From a virus, in the IMG/VR virus record IMGVR_UViG_3300042397_000172, positions 1 to 38,009 of that record: 38,009 nt of DNA. One strand, 5' to 3'. The position numbers and the translations under genes were made by a program. How positions within the stretch are numbered: the first letter of the stretch is position 1; each line of letters starts with the position of its first letter. The notes under the pieces were generated by a model, which was not told the DNA's origin, did no database searches, and was given only the letters and a program-made list of their open reading frames with translations. This document shows, piece by piece, positions 20,626-29,134 of this stretch.

Positions 20626-22025
20626 CACCTGACCTGCTCCACGACTACCAAAAGAAGGCGGTCAACTTCCAGTCCACGCACCCCAACTCGATGCTGTGGC
20701 TCGACATGGGTCTGGGCAAGACCGTGATCACCTTGACCACACTGGCCCACCTGATCCGCACCCAGTTCCTGCGGGGTGTGATCATCGTGGCTCCCATCCG
20801 AGTCATCCGACTCGTGTGGAGGCAAGAGGCTGCGAAGTGGGAACACACCAAGCATCTTAAGTTCAGCATGGTGGCGGGCACCAAGGACCAGCGCACCCGC
20901 GCCCTGCTGCGCCCCGCTGACGTGTACATGATCAACTACGAGAACCTTGGCTGGTTGGCCGAGACTCTCCAGACCTACTTCGTCAAAAAGGATCGCCCCA
21001 TGCCGTTCAACGGGATCATTTGGGACGAGATCAGCAAGATGAAGAACAGCGCCACGAACCGGGTCAAAGCGTTTCGCAAGATCGCAGATCAGTTCGAGTG
21101 GACCACCGGCCTGACCGGCACCCCGGCCAGCAACGGCTACAAAGACCTGCACGGTCAGTTCCTCGTGGTGGACAAGGGTGAGCGTCTGGGCACCAGCAAG
21201 ACAGCGTTCCGCACCCGGTTTTACAAGAAGGCCGGACCCTACAAAGAGGTGCCCTATGAGGACACCGAGGACACCATCAAGAAGCTGATCGGTGACATCA
21301 CGCTTGAGATGTCAGCCGAGGACTACAACCCGCTACCTGACCTGATCGTCAACAACATCGAGATCGAGATGCCCGATGAGTTGCGGGCCAAGTACGACAG
21401 GCTGGAGAAAGAGTTCTTCATGGTGCTGGACAGCGGCAAAGAGGTCGAGGCGTTCAACCAAGCGGCTCTCACAAACAAATGCTTGCAGTTCTCCAACGGG
21501 GCCATGTACCCCATCGCCGGGATGCCCTTGTGGGAGCCGGTTCACGACATGAAGCTGGACGCGCTGGAGGACATCATCGACGAAGCCCAAGGTTCGCCCA
21601 TCCTGTGCGCCTATGCGTACCGGTCTGACGCCCAGAGGATCATGGAGAAGTTCAAAGACCTGCGGCCCATCAACCTGACAGAGTGCAAGACCGAGGCGTC
21701 ACTGACCAACGCCATGCACCGCTGGAAGACTGGCGACTGCCAACTCATGATCGGCCACCCGGCCAGCATGGGCCACGGCATCGACGGCTTGCAGAAGAAC
21801 GGCCACATCCTCGTGTGGTATGGCCTCAACTGGTCGCTGGACCTATACGAGCAGTTCAACGCCCGTGTGCGCCGTCAGGGTCAAGGGGCACCGGTCATGT
21901 GCCACCGCATCTTGATGCAAGACACACTAGACCAAGCACAAGCACTGGCCCTCGACGAGAAAGCCACAACCCAAGCTGGGCTGCGCAACGCAGTCAAACA
22001 ATACCGTCAATCCAAAGGAGTATGA
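20619..22025 (+). CDS. SNF2-type DNA helicase/translocase, 468 aa
   Basis: This is a superfamily 2 ATPase. Motif I is DMGLGKT (residues 29-35), Ia is VIIVAPIRVI, motif II is WDEIS (135-139), motif III is GLTGTPASN, and motif VI is QFNARVRRQGQ (412-422). Q-like HDYQKKAV precedes motif I. Phage SNF2 proteins of this size lie beside VRR-NUC genes and are thought to remodel or unwind replication intermediates; the Prim-Pol/DUF3987 protein may be the main replicative helicase. Its stop overlaps the following ATG. Confidence 0.92.
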   Translation: MLTPDLLHDYQKKAVNFQSTHPNSMLWLDMGLGKTVITLTTLAHLIRTQFLRGVIIVAPIRVIRLVWRQEAAKWEHTKHLKFSMVAGTKDQRTRALLRPADVYMINYENLGWLAETLQTYFVKKDRPMPFNGIIWDEISKMKNSATNRVKAFRKIADQFEWTTGLTGTPASNGYKDLHGQFLVVDKGERLGTSKTAFRTRFYKKAGPYKEVPYEDTEDTIKKLIGDITLEMSAEDYNPLPDLIVNNIEIEMPDELRAKYDRLEKEFFMVLDSGKEVEAFNQAALTNKCLQFSNGAMYPIAGMPLWEPVHDMKLDALEDIIDEAQGSPILCAYAYRSDAQRIMEKFKDLRPINLTECKTEASLTNAMHRWKTGDCQLMIGHPASMGHGIDGLQKNGHILVWYGLNWSLDLYEQFNARVRRQGQGAPVMCHRILMQDTLDQAQALALDEKATTQAGLRNAVKQYRQSKGV

Positions 22026-22027
22026 AC

Positions 22028-22459
22028 ATGAGCACTGAAGCAATTGAACTCTGGCACAAACGTGCCCGCCCTGAACCCACCGCTGCCGACTTCAACGTGC
22101 AGCTTGGGTGCCACTTCGAGGAGATCGAGGAGATGATGCGATCCATCGACACCAGTGATGATGAACTGTGGCATGACGTGCGTTTGCAGGTGTTGACGCT
22201 GGCTAAATTGCTCAAGATCAACGAACTCAAGGCCACCATCAATGACCGCAACGAGTTCCTTGACAGCATCGCCGATCAAGTTGTCACGGGTGTGGGTGCA
22301 GCATATTGCGCAGGCATGAGAGCCGCTGTGGCCTGTGATCGCGTGAACGCAAGCAACTGGTCCAAATTTGACCACAACGGCCAGCCTATCCGTGACGCCA
22401 ACGGCAAGATCAAAAAGGGTCCAAATTATCAGCCGCCAGTGCTTGACGGCCTCTACTAA
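22028..22459 (+). CDS. MazG-like NTP pyrophosphohydrolase, 143 aa
   Basis: An all-alpha protein with acidic clusters for metal: CHFEEIEEMM (EExxE type) and, further on, LDSIADQVVTGVGAAYCAGM (ExxD-like region). The end (DRVNASNWSKFD, GQPIRDANGKIKKGPNYQPP, LDGLY) matches phage PRA-PH/MazG proteins by recall. It would hydrolyse (d)NTPs or alarmone-type nucleotides in the host cell. An ATG at 22022 overlaps the helicase stop, but AAAGGAG is only 2 nt from it; the ATG at 22028 has proper spacing. Confidence 0.85.
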   Translation: MSTEAIELWHKRARPEPTAADFNVQLGCHFEEIEEMMRSIDTSDDELWHDVRLQVLTLAKLLKINELKATINDRNEFLDSIADQVVTGVGAAYCAGMRAAVACDRVNASNWSKFDHNGQPIRDANGKIKKGPNYQPPVLDGLY

Positions 22460-22473
22460 AAGTGTGATACACT
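22443..22473 (+). promoter_or_regulatory. Internal promoter with palindrome over the -10
   Basis: TTGACG (22443-22448), 19-nt spacer and TACACT (22468-22473) with TGA before it. The -10 lies in the palindrome AAGTGTGATACACTT (22460-22474, 6-bp arms). It sits in the end of the MazG-like gene and would drive 22504 onwards. Confidence 0.6.
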
Positions 22474-22503
22474 TGTTGCACATCAACCAAAGGAGTAACT
22501 GTA

Positions 22504-22713
22504 ATGATCCGTGAACTTGTCAACTGGGTGAAGAACGCATACACCACACCAAGCGCCGAAGCACTGGCACTGCGCGAGTTGGAGGACAGCAAGCGCAGGC
22601 TGCTGGAGGCGCAGACAGCGCGTGAGTACGCTGACAGCATGTGCAAGTACCGCGAGGCGCAGATTAAGCGCCTGACGGCCTATTTGCACAACGCAACAGA
22701 GACGCAATCGTGA
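22504..22713 (+). CDS. Small coiled-coil protein, 69 aa
   Basis: Mostly one long helix (LALRELEDSKRRLLEAQTAREYADSMCKYREAQIKRLTAYL), charged and likely coiled coil. Similar LRELE.AKR.LLEAQ..QEYA and AxIKRLxAYL patterns are frequent in phage proteins of unknown role next to HTH genes. AAAGGAG precedes the ATG. It is first after the internal promoter. Confidence 0.7.
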   Translation: MIRELVNWVKNAYTTPSAEALALRELEDSKRRLLEAQTAREYADSMCKYREAQIKRLTAYLHNATETQS

Positions 22714-22817
22714 TGTGGCCCTTCCCTCCCCCCGGTGGCCCAGTGCCGTGGACTCCACAGCAGGAGTCCGAGTACCAGCGCCAGCAGCGCAGCCAGCTAC
22801 CGGAGGCACCATTTTGA
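22713..22817 (+). CDS. Proline-rich mini-protein, 34 aa
   Basis: ATG overlaps the upstream stop (TGATG). The peptide MWPFPPPGGPVPWTPQQESE then a Gln/Arg-rich end. Similar MWPFPPPG starts recur between these two neighbours in other phages by recall. The stop overlaps the TTG start of the next gene. No function known. Confidence 0.55.
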   Translation: MWPFPPPGGPVPWTPQQESEYQRQQRSQLPEAPF

Positions 22818-23182
22818 ACAGTCTCAACCGTGGGCAGCGGGTCATCGACACCACTGCCGCCATTGTCGAGTTTGGCGAGATCACCGCGAGTGAGTTGGCC
22901 GAGTATCTGGGCATCACCCGATACGACGCCCACGCTGTGCTGAACCGCATGAACAAGCGAACCAAGGCCGGACTCAAGCGCATCTATGTCGTGCGGTACA
23001 TCGACGACCACGATGGTGCCCGCACCTATCCTCGGGCTGTCTTTGCGCTGGGTGACAAGCCTGATGCCAAGAAGCCCAAGGCTGACCAGCTTGCCGTCAA
23101 GCGCAGGTACTACGCACGGATGAAGTCGCGCACCACCATGAACAGCGTATTCAACCTCGGGATGCAATGGAGAGCAGCATGA
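22814..23182 (+). CDS. Winged-helix-like protein, 122 aa
   Basis: The chosen TTG start overlaps the TGA of the mini-protein (TTGA) and has GGAGG at good distance; longer upstream in-frame extension overlaps that gene and looks non-coding. Residues 10-65 fit a winged helix: VIDTTAAIVEFG, EITASELAEYLGITRYDAHAVLNRMNK and a wing with IYVVRYIDD. The C-terminus is basic (KPKADQLAVKRRYYARMKSR), good for DNA binding. It may regulate late or replication genes; no target is known. Confidence 0.75.
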   Translation: MNSLNRGQRVIDTTAAIVEFGEITASELAEYLGITRYDAHAVLNRMNKRTKAGLKRIYVVRYIDDHDGARTYPRAVFALGDKPDAKKPKADQLAVKRRYYARMKSRTTMNSVFNLGMQWRAA

Positions 23183-23664
23183 GAAAACGCAGCAAGTACA
23201 GACCAAAGCCCGTGCTGGTGAACCCACTCGGGTACGTCATTGAGTCCATGACACCCGTGACCAAGCATGACAACTTTCTGCTGGACCTCAAAATCAAAAA
23301 CAGCGAGTCAATGGTGTCATTGATGCAGGGCCGCGCTGTTAAATCCGACATGGATATTCTGATTGCCATGTCGAACGTCACCGAGGCACTGCACCAGATG
23401 GGGTTTGGCGCGGAATACAAAGATGTCTGCGTTGACGGAAGGTTTGCAATCCTGAAGATCATTGACCGCGCCCGACAGCACGGCAGGTTCACACCCACGG
23501 GGCCGGAGATTCAGACTCTAAACCTGCTTATGGAACTACACGATGCTCAAATGGACGTGATCACAGTGCGCGACATTGAGAAGGCGCTGGCGCTGGTGAA
23601 GTTCAAGATTCGGTACGACAAAGACACAATTAAATTGGCAAAGGTGCCGGAGGTGACAACATGA
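23179..23664 (+). CDS. Conserved phage protein, 161 aa
   Basis: The start at 23179 overlaps the upstream stop (ATGA); an in-frame ATG at 23167 is also possible. The protein begins RKRSKYRPKPVLVNPLGYVI and has DFLL-like and KIKNSESMV blocks, then DMDILIAMSNVTEALHQMGFG, FTPTGPEIQTLNLLMELHDAQMDVITVRDIEKAL. This family is widely conserved in phages of proteobacteria by recall, near the end of the replication block, without a known role. Mixed helical, no membrane segment. Confidence 0.78.
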   Translation: MRKRSKYRPKPVLVNPLGYVIESMTPVTKHDNFLLDLKIKNSESMVSLMQGRAVKSDMDILIAMSNVTEALHQMGFGAEYKDVCVDGRFAILKIIDRARQHGRFTPTGPEIQTLNLLMELHDAQMDVITVRDIEKALALVKFKIRYDKDTIKLAKVPEVTT

Positions 23665-23873
23665 ACTGCTGTGACGAATACGGAAATTGCAACCAAGGGC
23701 GTGATTGCCCAGTGCGAGTGGCAAAAGTGAAACAACGGTACGCGAAGTACCCGGAAGGGAAATACGTACCCTACCTGACCCGGCACCTCAAGCGGCTGGC
23801 CTACTGGATGCTGATGGCTCTGATTGGCCTGACAGTGTGGCCGGTGCTGGCTTATTTGGTCTTGCGGGCGTAG
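23661..23873 (+). CDS. Cys-rich membrane protein, 70 aa
   Basis: The N-terminus has CC.EYGNC...RDC (four Cys in 16 residues), a probable cytoplasmic metal or disulfide knob. Residues 47-68 (YWMLMALIGLTVWPVLAYLVL) are one membrane span. It overlaps the upstream stop (ATGA). The last 22 nt overlap the holin gene on the other strand, tail to tail. Related NCCDEYG-type proteins occur in other phages by recall; role unknown. Confidence 0.72.
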   Translation: MNCCDEYGNCNQGRDCPVRVAKVKQRYAKYPEGKYVPYLTRHLKRLAYWMLMALIGLTVWPVLAYLVLRA

Positions 23874-24220
23874 AACAGGGTGCGGTCACCGAACAGATAG
23901 AACCCAACGGCACCGGCAAAGTTGTCCACGGACTCGCTGTCGATGCTGTTGATCTTGAGGTAGGCCCAAGTGCCCAACACAATGACCCCGACAGCGGGGC
24001 GCATCAAGCGCACAGCAGCCTCAACCCAAGGGTATGAGGGGTTGGTGCCACCGGCATCATTCATCGCCTTGAACATGTTCAGATCGAGTTCGCGCATCTT
24101 GACGTACTCGTCCACGTTGACAGGTTTGTAGGTGTCTGTCTGGATGAATCGACCGATCAGGGATTTCCCTAAGTCAACGGCCAACGGGCCAAGTGCTGCG
24201 AGGATGGTCAACGGGTCCAT
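23852..24220 (-). CDS. Holin, three-span type, 122 aa
   Basis: Three hydrophobic segments are visible: residues 2-22 (DPLTILAALGPLAVDLGKSL), 66-86 (AAVRLMRPAVGVIVLGTWAY) and 97-116 (VDNFAGAVGFYLFGDRTLFY). A charged loop (YVKMRELDLNMFKAMNDA) lies between the first two. This matches the 3-TM holin family (Holin_3TM_1). It opens the inner membrane at lysis. The frame runs back to 24358 inside the endolysin gene, but the ATG at 24220 overlaps the endolysin stop (TAATG). It is the last gene of the late block. Confidence 0.85.
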   Translation of the reverse strand: MDPLTILAALGPLAVDLGKSLIGRFIQTDTYKPVNVDEYVKMRELDLNMFKAMNDAGGTNPSYPWVEAAVRLMRPAVGVIVLGTWAYLKINSIDSESVDNFAGAVGFYLFGDRTLFYARKTK

Positions 24221-24615
24221 TACGGGTACTCCTTGCGGGGCAGTTGAAAGTGTGGGCCGTCTTTGAACGTGCGCCAGCCGCCACCCCATTCGATTGGCAC
24301 CCCGACCTGTTTGGATGCTTCTTGCATGGCTGCGTTGATCTTGGCGTACAACGGCCACGACCAGTCAACCTGATCATCGACCCACGCGCCCAGATCAACA
24401 GCTTTGGCAAACCCATCGGCACCGGGGATGTGGCGCGAGTTCATTGTCTGACTGGCCCCCGACTCCACCAGCTTCTTTTGGCGAACCGCATCGCGGACAC
24501 CTTCAAGCACGGTGAAGTCCACAGTGGTCAGTTGAATGGCCTTCTCGACCACCTTGACCAGATCGGGGTGAACACCCTTGAGTCGCGCTTTAGATCGGAC
24601 ACCAAGGCTGTACAT
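24220..24615 (-). CDS. Endolysin, M15 peptidase, 131 aa
   Basis: An L-Ala-D-Glu or D-Ala-D-Ala type zinc peptidase (M15/VanY-like). Zinc ligands fit SRHIPGADGFAKAVDL (H62, D74) and DGPHFQLP (H122); E109 in PIEWGGGW is the likely catalytic base. Length (131) is near T5-type endolysin (137). No signal peptide or cell-wall binding domain is seen, so export would need the holin. It cuts peptidoglycan cross-peptides at lysis. Ribosome site is weak; the gene is 2 nt after the XhlA-like gene. Confidence 0.93.
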   Translation of the reverse strand: MYSLGVRSKARLKGVHPDLVKVVEKAIQLTTVDFTVLEGVRDAVRQKKLVESGASQTMNSRHIPGADGFAKAVDLGAWVDDQVDWSWPLYAKINAAMQEASKQVGVPIEWGGGWRTFKDGPHFQLPRKEYP

Positions 24616-24616
24616 C

Positions 24617-24844
24617 TCAGTGACCTTTGATCCAACTTAGGGCAAACCCTATGGCGCTGGAGATGAATGAAACAAAGGCCATTCCGGCCCAGAAGCCACC
24701 GCGCCCTTGGTTGGCGAGGGCCACAAGGTGCTCGACATGGCTTTCCATCTTGTCGATCTTGGCACTCATTTCGTCGAAGCGGCGCTCGTAATTCTGAACG
24801 CGCTCCCACAAAACGCCGTACTTTACTGGGTCAATCTCAGCCAT
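24617..24844 (-). CDS. XhlA-like lysis protein, 75 aa
   Basis: An N-terminal coiled coil (VQNYERRFDEMSAKIDKMESHVEHLVAL, residues 15-43) is followed by a short GRGG turn and one C-terminal membrane span (FWAGMAFVSFISSAIGFALSWI, 52-73). This is the haemolysin XhlA pattern, found next to phage holins and endolysins. It may help membrane disruption, or act as a spanin-like part; no lipobox partner was seen. The ATG at 24844 has GGAAG upstream; an ATG at 24859 is in frame but has a poor site. Confidence 0.75.
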   Translation of the reverse strand: MAEIDPVKYGVLWERVQNYERRFDEMSAKIDKMESHVEHLVALANQGRGGFWAGMAFVSFISSAIGFALSWIKGH

Positions 24845-24892
24845 GTCTACTGCTTCCATGATGAAGGGTGCCTGTATTTTAACTATTTTTGC

Positions 24893-27037
24893 TTACCGAA
24901 CAAACTCGTTTTCGACGAATCGCTCTGGTGCCAGCATGTTGACACCGGCAGCAGTTGTGCCAGTGACAGCGGCCCTAGTCGGGGCACCCCATTTTGCCGG
25001 ATCGGCCATGATTTGCAAAACACGGTTGCGCTCGGCAGCGGGTAGCGACTCCAGCAACTGAGCAGCACCCTCGGGTGTTTTCAGGGCTTCGGTCAAAGTC
25101 GCCATTGTCTTGGTGCCGATCTTGGTTTCCAAGATGTTCAGCGCCTTGTTGGTCGTCGCGGCCACGGCACTCAGGTAGGACGGCAGACGGAACTTGCTCA
25201 TGTTCTGGAGCAGCAGTTCTTTCAGGGCCACCTGACCACCTTCGACTTGGGACTTGATGTTGGCGTTGCGGATGACCTTTGCGGCCTCGTTTTCCAGCGG
25301 TGCCAGTGTGTTCTCGGCCAACTCGACAGCGATGTTGTACTTGCCCGGGCCGAGAATCTTCTCCACGGCTTCTGGGGACTCATTCTGCACGAGGCGTACA
25401 AAGGCGTTCTTGTCGGTCTTGAACAGACGCAGGGCTTCACCGGTCAACTGCTTTTCGGCAATCTTCTGGGACATTTGCGCGTGTTGCTTGAGGTAGTCGC
25501 GGTAGCCTGCACCACCTGCGGCCTCGATGGCATCGTCAATCACCGGCTTCACACGGCTCAAAACACCGGCTGCGAGGTTGCGCTGGCTGGTGGCGTCCAT
25601 ACCCGGGCGAAGCTGCTGGATCGCGGCATTGACCGAGTTCTTGCGAATGGCATCAAGGGCGCGGGCGTCGATGACACCACCACTGCTGGTCCATTTGGCA
25701 ATGTCGTCGCTGACGTTACGCATGGCACCCAGCAACACATCGTTGCCAGCGAACTCGGGATTGTTTGCCACGGTCTTGAGGCTGCGCACCAGTGGCTCAC
25801 CTTCGAGGGGTTTGATACCCACGGAGCGCAGAGCGCCAGCAGCCTGATCGGCAAACCGAGCACCTTGGCCCAGATCGAGGGAGGCGTCAGCGGCTTTGTT
25901 GGCCCAGTCGCCAAAGGCTTTCTCAGCCAACTCGCCCGAGTAGGTGTACTTGGTCAGGCCGACAGGCAGATCGCGTTTGATCAGGTTCAGACGGGCACTG
26001 GCGTTGGCAATGTCGCCCAGTTCCATAAGGCGGCGAACTTCCTGCACCTTGGCAGCAGCCTGCTCACCGAGGTCAGCAGACAGACCTTCCAGACGGGCGA
26101 CTTCTTTACCGAGGTTGGCACGAGTGAGTGCGCTTTCTCGCATGGGGCTGGTGATGCTACGGGCAGCTTCCTTTGCACCTTCCGTGGTAGCCCGGACATC
26201 TGCGGCTGTTTTGCCACCGGCCAGCTTGGACAGGGCGTTAAGCGACACATCGCCTTGGGACTTCTCCAGCGCCGACAGGAAGCGGGGATCGCGGGCCGTG
26301 GCTCGGTCGATCAGGGCTTGGAATGTGGGGCTGTTGATGTCGGCTGCGGCCTGCGCTGCGCTCATACCCTTACCCTGCCCTGCCTTGAGTGCGTTGAGCA
26401 CTTCGGGCAAGTCTGGGCCAAGGGCGTTGCGGGCGATGTCGGCAGCTTTGTTCTTGGGAATCTGGCGCAGGTCGGCCAGCTTGCCCACACCTTTCGCCAA
26501 CAGCGGGCCAGCCACACGGCCACCAGCTTCAAAGGTTGCACCCTCAAGCACGTTGCGCACAGGTTCTACGACTTGGGCTGCACCCTGACGAGGTGCTTTC
26601 ATGCCCATCGCCACATCGGCCAGTTCCAAGCCTTCCTTGGCAATACCGTAGCCCAGACCAGCACCACCTACGATGCCAGCCGGACCCATTGGTGTGCCCA
26701 GCAGACCGCCACCAATTGCACCACCAGCTTCGAGAAGCGGGGCGACAAAGGGACGTGCGGCCTGATAGACGCGCTGACCTGTGGTCAGTTCTTGACGGGC
26801 ACCGGGCATACCCTCGGACGCAGCCGTGCGGGGACGCAGCGACTCAGGCAGTTCCGGCGATGCTGGCGCTGCCGCCGTCAACACGCCAAACTTCTGACGA
26901 ATTGCATCCTGTGTCGCAGGGTTGGCTTTCGTGAAGTTCGGGTCTTGTACCGAGAACTTGTCAAAGATCGCCTGCTTCGTGGCTTCGTTGGCGTTGACGT
27001 AGTTGGGGTCGGTAAGGATGGAGGCCAGATTCGCCAT
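24893..27037 (-). CDS. Large ejection (internal virion) protein, 714 aa
   Basis: A long, mostly helical protein. The N-terminal part has short repeats (FDKFSVQDPNFTKANPATQD and IRQKFGV), then a Gly/Ala-rich hydrophobic patch (GGAIGGGLLGTPMGPAGIVG, about 105-125) that could insert in membrane. The remainder is Ala-rich helices without an enzyme motif. It fits the place of P22 gp16 or gp20, proteins ejected with DNA to form a channel across the periplasm. I see no lysozyme or transglycosylase active site. AAGGA precedes the ATG. Confidence 0.78.
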   Translation of the reverse strand: MANLASILTDPNYVNANEATKQAIFDKFSVQDPNFTKANPATQDAIRQKFGVLTAAAPASPELPESLRPRTAASEGMPGARQELTTGQRVYQAARPFVAPLLEAGGAIGGGLLGTPMGPAGIVGGAGLGYGIAKEGLELADVAMGMKAPRQGAAQVVEPVRNVLEGATFEAGGRVAGPLLAKGVGKLADLRQIPKNKAADIARNALGPDLPEVLNALKAGQGKGMSAAQAAADINSPTFQALIDRATARDPRFLSALEKSQGDVSLNALSKLAGGKTAADVRATTEGAKEAARSITSPMRESALTRANLGKEVARLEGLSADLGEQAAAKVQEVRRLMELGDIANASARLNLIKRDLPVGLTKYTYSGELAEKAFGDWANKAADASLDLGQGARFADQAAGALRSVGIKPLEGEPLVRSLKTVANNPEFAGNDVLLGAMRNVSDDIAKWTSSGGVIDARALDAIRKNSVNAAIQQLRPGMDATSQRNLAAGVLSRVKPVIDDAIEAAGGAGYRDYLKQHAQMSQKIAEKQLTGEALRLFKTDKNAFVRLVQNESPEAVEKILGPGKYNIAVELAENTLAPLENEAAKVIRNANIKSQVEGGQVALKELLLQNMSKFRLPSYLSAVAATTNKALNILETKIGTKTMATLTEALKTPEGAAQLLESLPAAERNRVLQIMADPAKWGAPTRAAVTGTTAAGVNMLAPERFVENEFVR

Positions 27038-27046
27038 GTTCTTTCC

Positions 27047-28405
27047 TTACTTGAGCAACGGGTTGCTTGTGTCCACACCACCGGCAGCGGGAGCAGCGGG
27101 TGCGCCGCCACCACCTGCGCGAGAAGCGCGAGATTGAGCGTTCGACACACCCTTGCGGATCACGTCTTGCAGGTCCATTGCGGCGCGGATGAATTCCTTC
27201 TCGTCTGTCGAGGTGGACATCCGGTTGATGGCGTCCGTACCCTTCTGGCCTTCTTTTTCCGTGATGGCACCGCCACCCTTGAGCGACTCGAAGGCTTCAA
27301 GGAACGAAGCACCCTTGATCTGGTCAAAGCGGGACATGAAGCCAGCGGCATCGGTGCCGGGAATGAACCGTGCACCGGGGAGCCATGTGGCACCCACGGC
27401 GTTTTGGAAACCGGGGTGGGTTTTCTCACCTTTGAGCAATTGACCGGTCTTCGAGTCGCGCTTGCCGATCAATTCGTCGATCAGGCGCATACCCTCCTCG
27501 GCACGACCAATGACCTTCGGCAGCGCCTGTTGTGCAGCCACGTCACCCTTGGCGATTGCTTCACCAACGGCTCGTGCGCCACCCATGCGCTGCTGGAACT
27601 CTGGGTCGGCATCACGACGAGCGTTTTCCTCAAGCACGGCAACACGGCGACCTTCAAGGCCGATGCGCAGACCTTCGTTCTTGATGCGCTCGGCTTCACC
27701 GGGGGCCATTGTCTTGGTCTGAGTGCCGATTGTTTTTAGTTCACCGGTCAGCGGCGCAAAGGTGCGCGACTCGACTTTACCGCCAAGGTCCGTGGTGGAC
27801 AGTTGCGGCTTGTTCAGTTCCATGAACTTCTCGGTGCCCAGCTTGGACTCGTTGATCAAGCGGTTCAGACCACCGGGGGTCTGCAACAACTGCTGAATGC
27901 GCTGCATCGACTGGTCCACCGTGATACCACGGGCTTCCAGTGCCTTGCCAATCACGGGGTCAGCATGGTTGGCTTTGTGCCACTGCATGTACGCCTCGGC
28001 AGCGTTGGGCGAAGTTGGGTCGATTGTTTCAAGGAACTGGCGCGACTGTTTCAGCTTGCTGTCAAGCAAGTCAACCTGTGCCTTTTGCTGCTTGGTTTTT
28101 GCTTCACCAAGTTCCAACAGACCCTTTTCAATACCCGGCAGCTTGGAGCCGAAGCCACCAGTCGAGAGTGACCCGCGCAGCTTGTTGACATCCACTTCAC
28201 CGGTCTGTGGGTTGTACGCTTCAGCGTATGCACGGTTCAACGCATTGGTCGATTCCTGCTCACGCTGAAGATTCTGCATCTGCAACTGGGCCAGTTGGTT
28301 CTGCTGCTGTGCGCCTTGGATCGCGGCCACGCGACCATACTGAGCCAGCGGGTCTTGCAGTTCGATGCCTTTGACAGCAAGGGCGATATTTGGGTTGATG
28401 GGCAT
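27047..28405 (-). CDS. Ejection protein, 452 aa
   Basis: Coiled, Gln-rich N-terminus (AIQGAQQQNQLAQLQMQNLQREQ), helical middle, and a C-terminal block FDQIKGASFLEAFESLKGGGAITEKEGQKGTDAINRM. That block is common in phage DNA-transfer or internal virion proteins by recall. The end is a Gly/Ala/Pro-rich tail (AGGGGAPAAPAAGG). It lies between two other ejection-protein candidates, matching the gp7-gp20-gp16 run of P22. AAGGACT precedes the start. Confidence 0.8.
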   Translation of the reverse strand: MPINPNIALAVKGIELQDPLAQYGRVAAIQGAQQQNQLAQLQMQNLQREQESTNALNRAYAEAYNPQTGEVDVNKLRGSLSTGGFGSKLPGIEKGLLELGEAKTKQQKAQVDLLDSKLKQSRQFLETIDPTSPNAAEAYMQWHKANHADPVIGKALEARGITVDQSMQRIQQLLQTPGGLNRLINESKLGTEKFMELNKPQLSTTDLGGKVESRTFAPLTGELKTIGTQTKTMAPGEAERIKNEGLRIGLEGRRVAVLEENARRDADPEFQQRMGGARAVGEAIAKGDVAAQQALPKVIGRAEEGMRLIDELIGKRDSKTGQLLKGEKTHPGFQNAVGATWLPGARFIPGTDAAGFMSRFDQIKGASFLEAFESLKGGGAITEKEGQKGTDAINRMSTSTDEKEFIRAAMDLQDVIRKGVSNAQSRASRAGGGGAPAAPAAGGVDTSNPLLK

Positions 28406-28414
28406 GATGAGTCC

Positions 28415-29134
28415 TTACAGGCGACCGCCGCCAAGCGAGTAATCGACTGGTGCCATCTGAGTGGTTTGGTAAGAATAGCTTGGTGCAGCGGTGGGCTGCG
28501 GAGCCAGTCGATTCATCATCTGCTGACCCTGATAGTAATTCAGGCCGGTGTTCAGAGCACCCGTCAGTGCGTTGGCACCACCCACGTAACCCGAGGCCCG
28601 CGCCGCAGCACCACTCATTTGGGTTTCGCCGATGTTCTGAGCAGCCTGCATACCAGCTTGACCAATCTGCTGCGCTGTGGTTTGACCCACACCGGCCAGC
28701 GATTGCAAAGGCTGGAGTCGGGCAGCGCGTTCAGTCTGATACCGGTTGAATGCGTTTGTGTATTCTTGCGATGCGAGGTCTTGACCGAATCGCTGAACGC
28801 CTTTAAGAGTGGCACCGGACAGCAGACCACCACGAGCAGCAGCGGACCGCTCCAGTCCTTTCATGCCCTCAGACATGCGAAACGAGTAGCCCGGGTCGGC
28901 TTGAAACTGAGCCATGCCGAAGTTTTGATAATCAGTCAGTGGGATCAGTTTATTGAGTGCCTGCTCACCGGCCTTGCGCCAAGGTTCCGACAGTTCAACC
29001 TGTCGTTCAAACATGCGCTCTTGCCCTTCGGCGGCACGATCAGCGGCAGCAGCCTGTGTGGATGCGGCACTTTTTGATGCGCTACCGCCAATTAACGCAC
29101 TGCCGACTACGGCACCAGCTACCCAAAATGTCAT
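28415..29134 (-). CDS. gp7-like ejection protein, 239 aa
   Basis: The N-terminus is a hydrophobic Gly/Ala helix (FWVAGAVVGSALIGGSASKSAA), then an amphipathic coil. The strongest signature is QADPGYSFRMSEGMKGLERSAAARGGLLSG, then ASQEYTNAFNRY, a pattern found in many DNA-ejection proteins of short-tailed phages (P22 gp7-like). It is probably packed in the head and released into the host envelope. The C-terminus is Tyr/Pro/Gln-rich. Its start overlaps the cupin-like gene stop (ATGA). Confidence 0.8.
   Translation of the reverse strand: MTFWVAGAVVGSALIGGSASKSAASTQAAAADRAAEGQERMFERQVELSEPWRKAGEQALNKLIPLTDYQNFGMAQFQADPGYSFRMSEGMKGLERSAAARGGLLSGATLKGVQRFGQDLASQEYTNAFNRYQTERAARLQPLQSLAGVGQTTAQQIGQAGMQAAQNIGETQMSGAAARASGYVGGANALTGALNTGLNYYQGQQMMNRLAPQPTAAPSYSYQTTQMAPVDYSLGGGRL

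Noticed and set aside
25247-27739. 830-codon open frame on the plus strand opposite the ejection genes
   Set aside because: It is antisense to two well-supported virion genes, has no domain or credible start, and is explained by their GC-rich codon use. Similar antisense frames at 3149-4270, 5229-6455, 17078-18166 (minus), 18385-19116 (minus) and 33959-35323 are rejected for the same reason.
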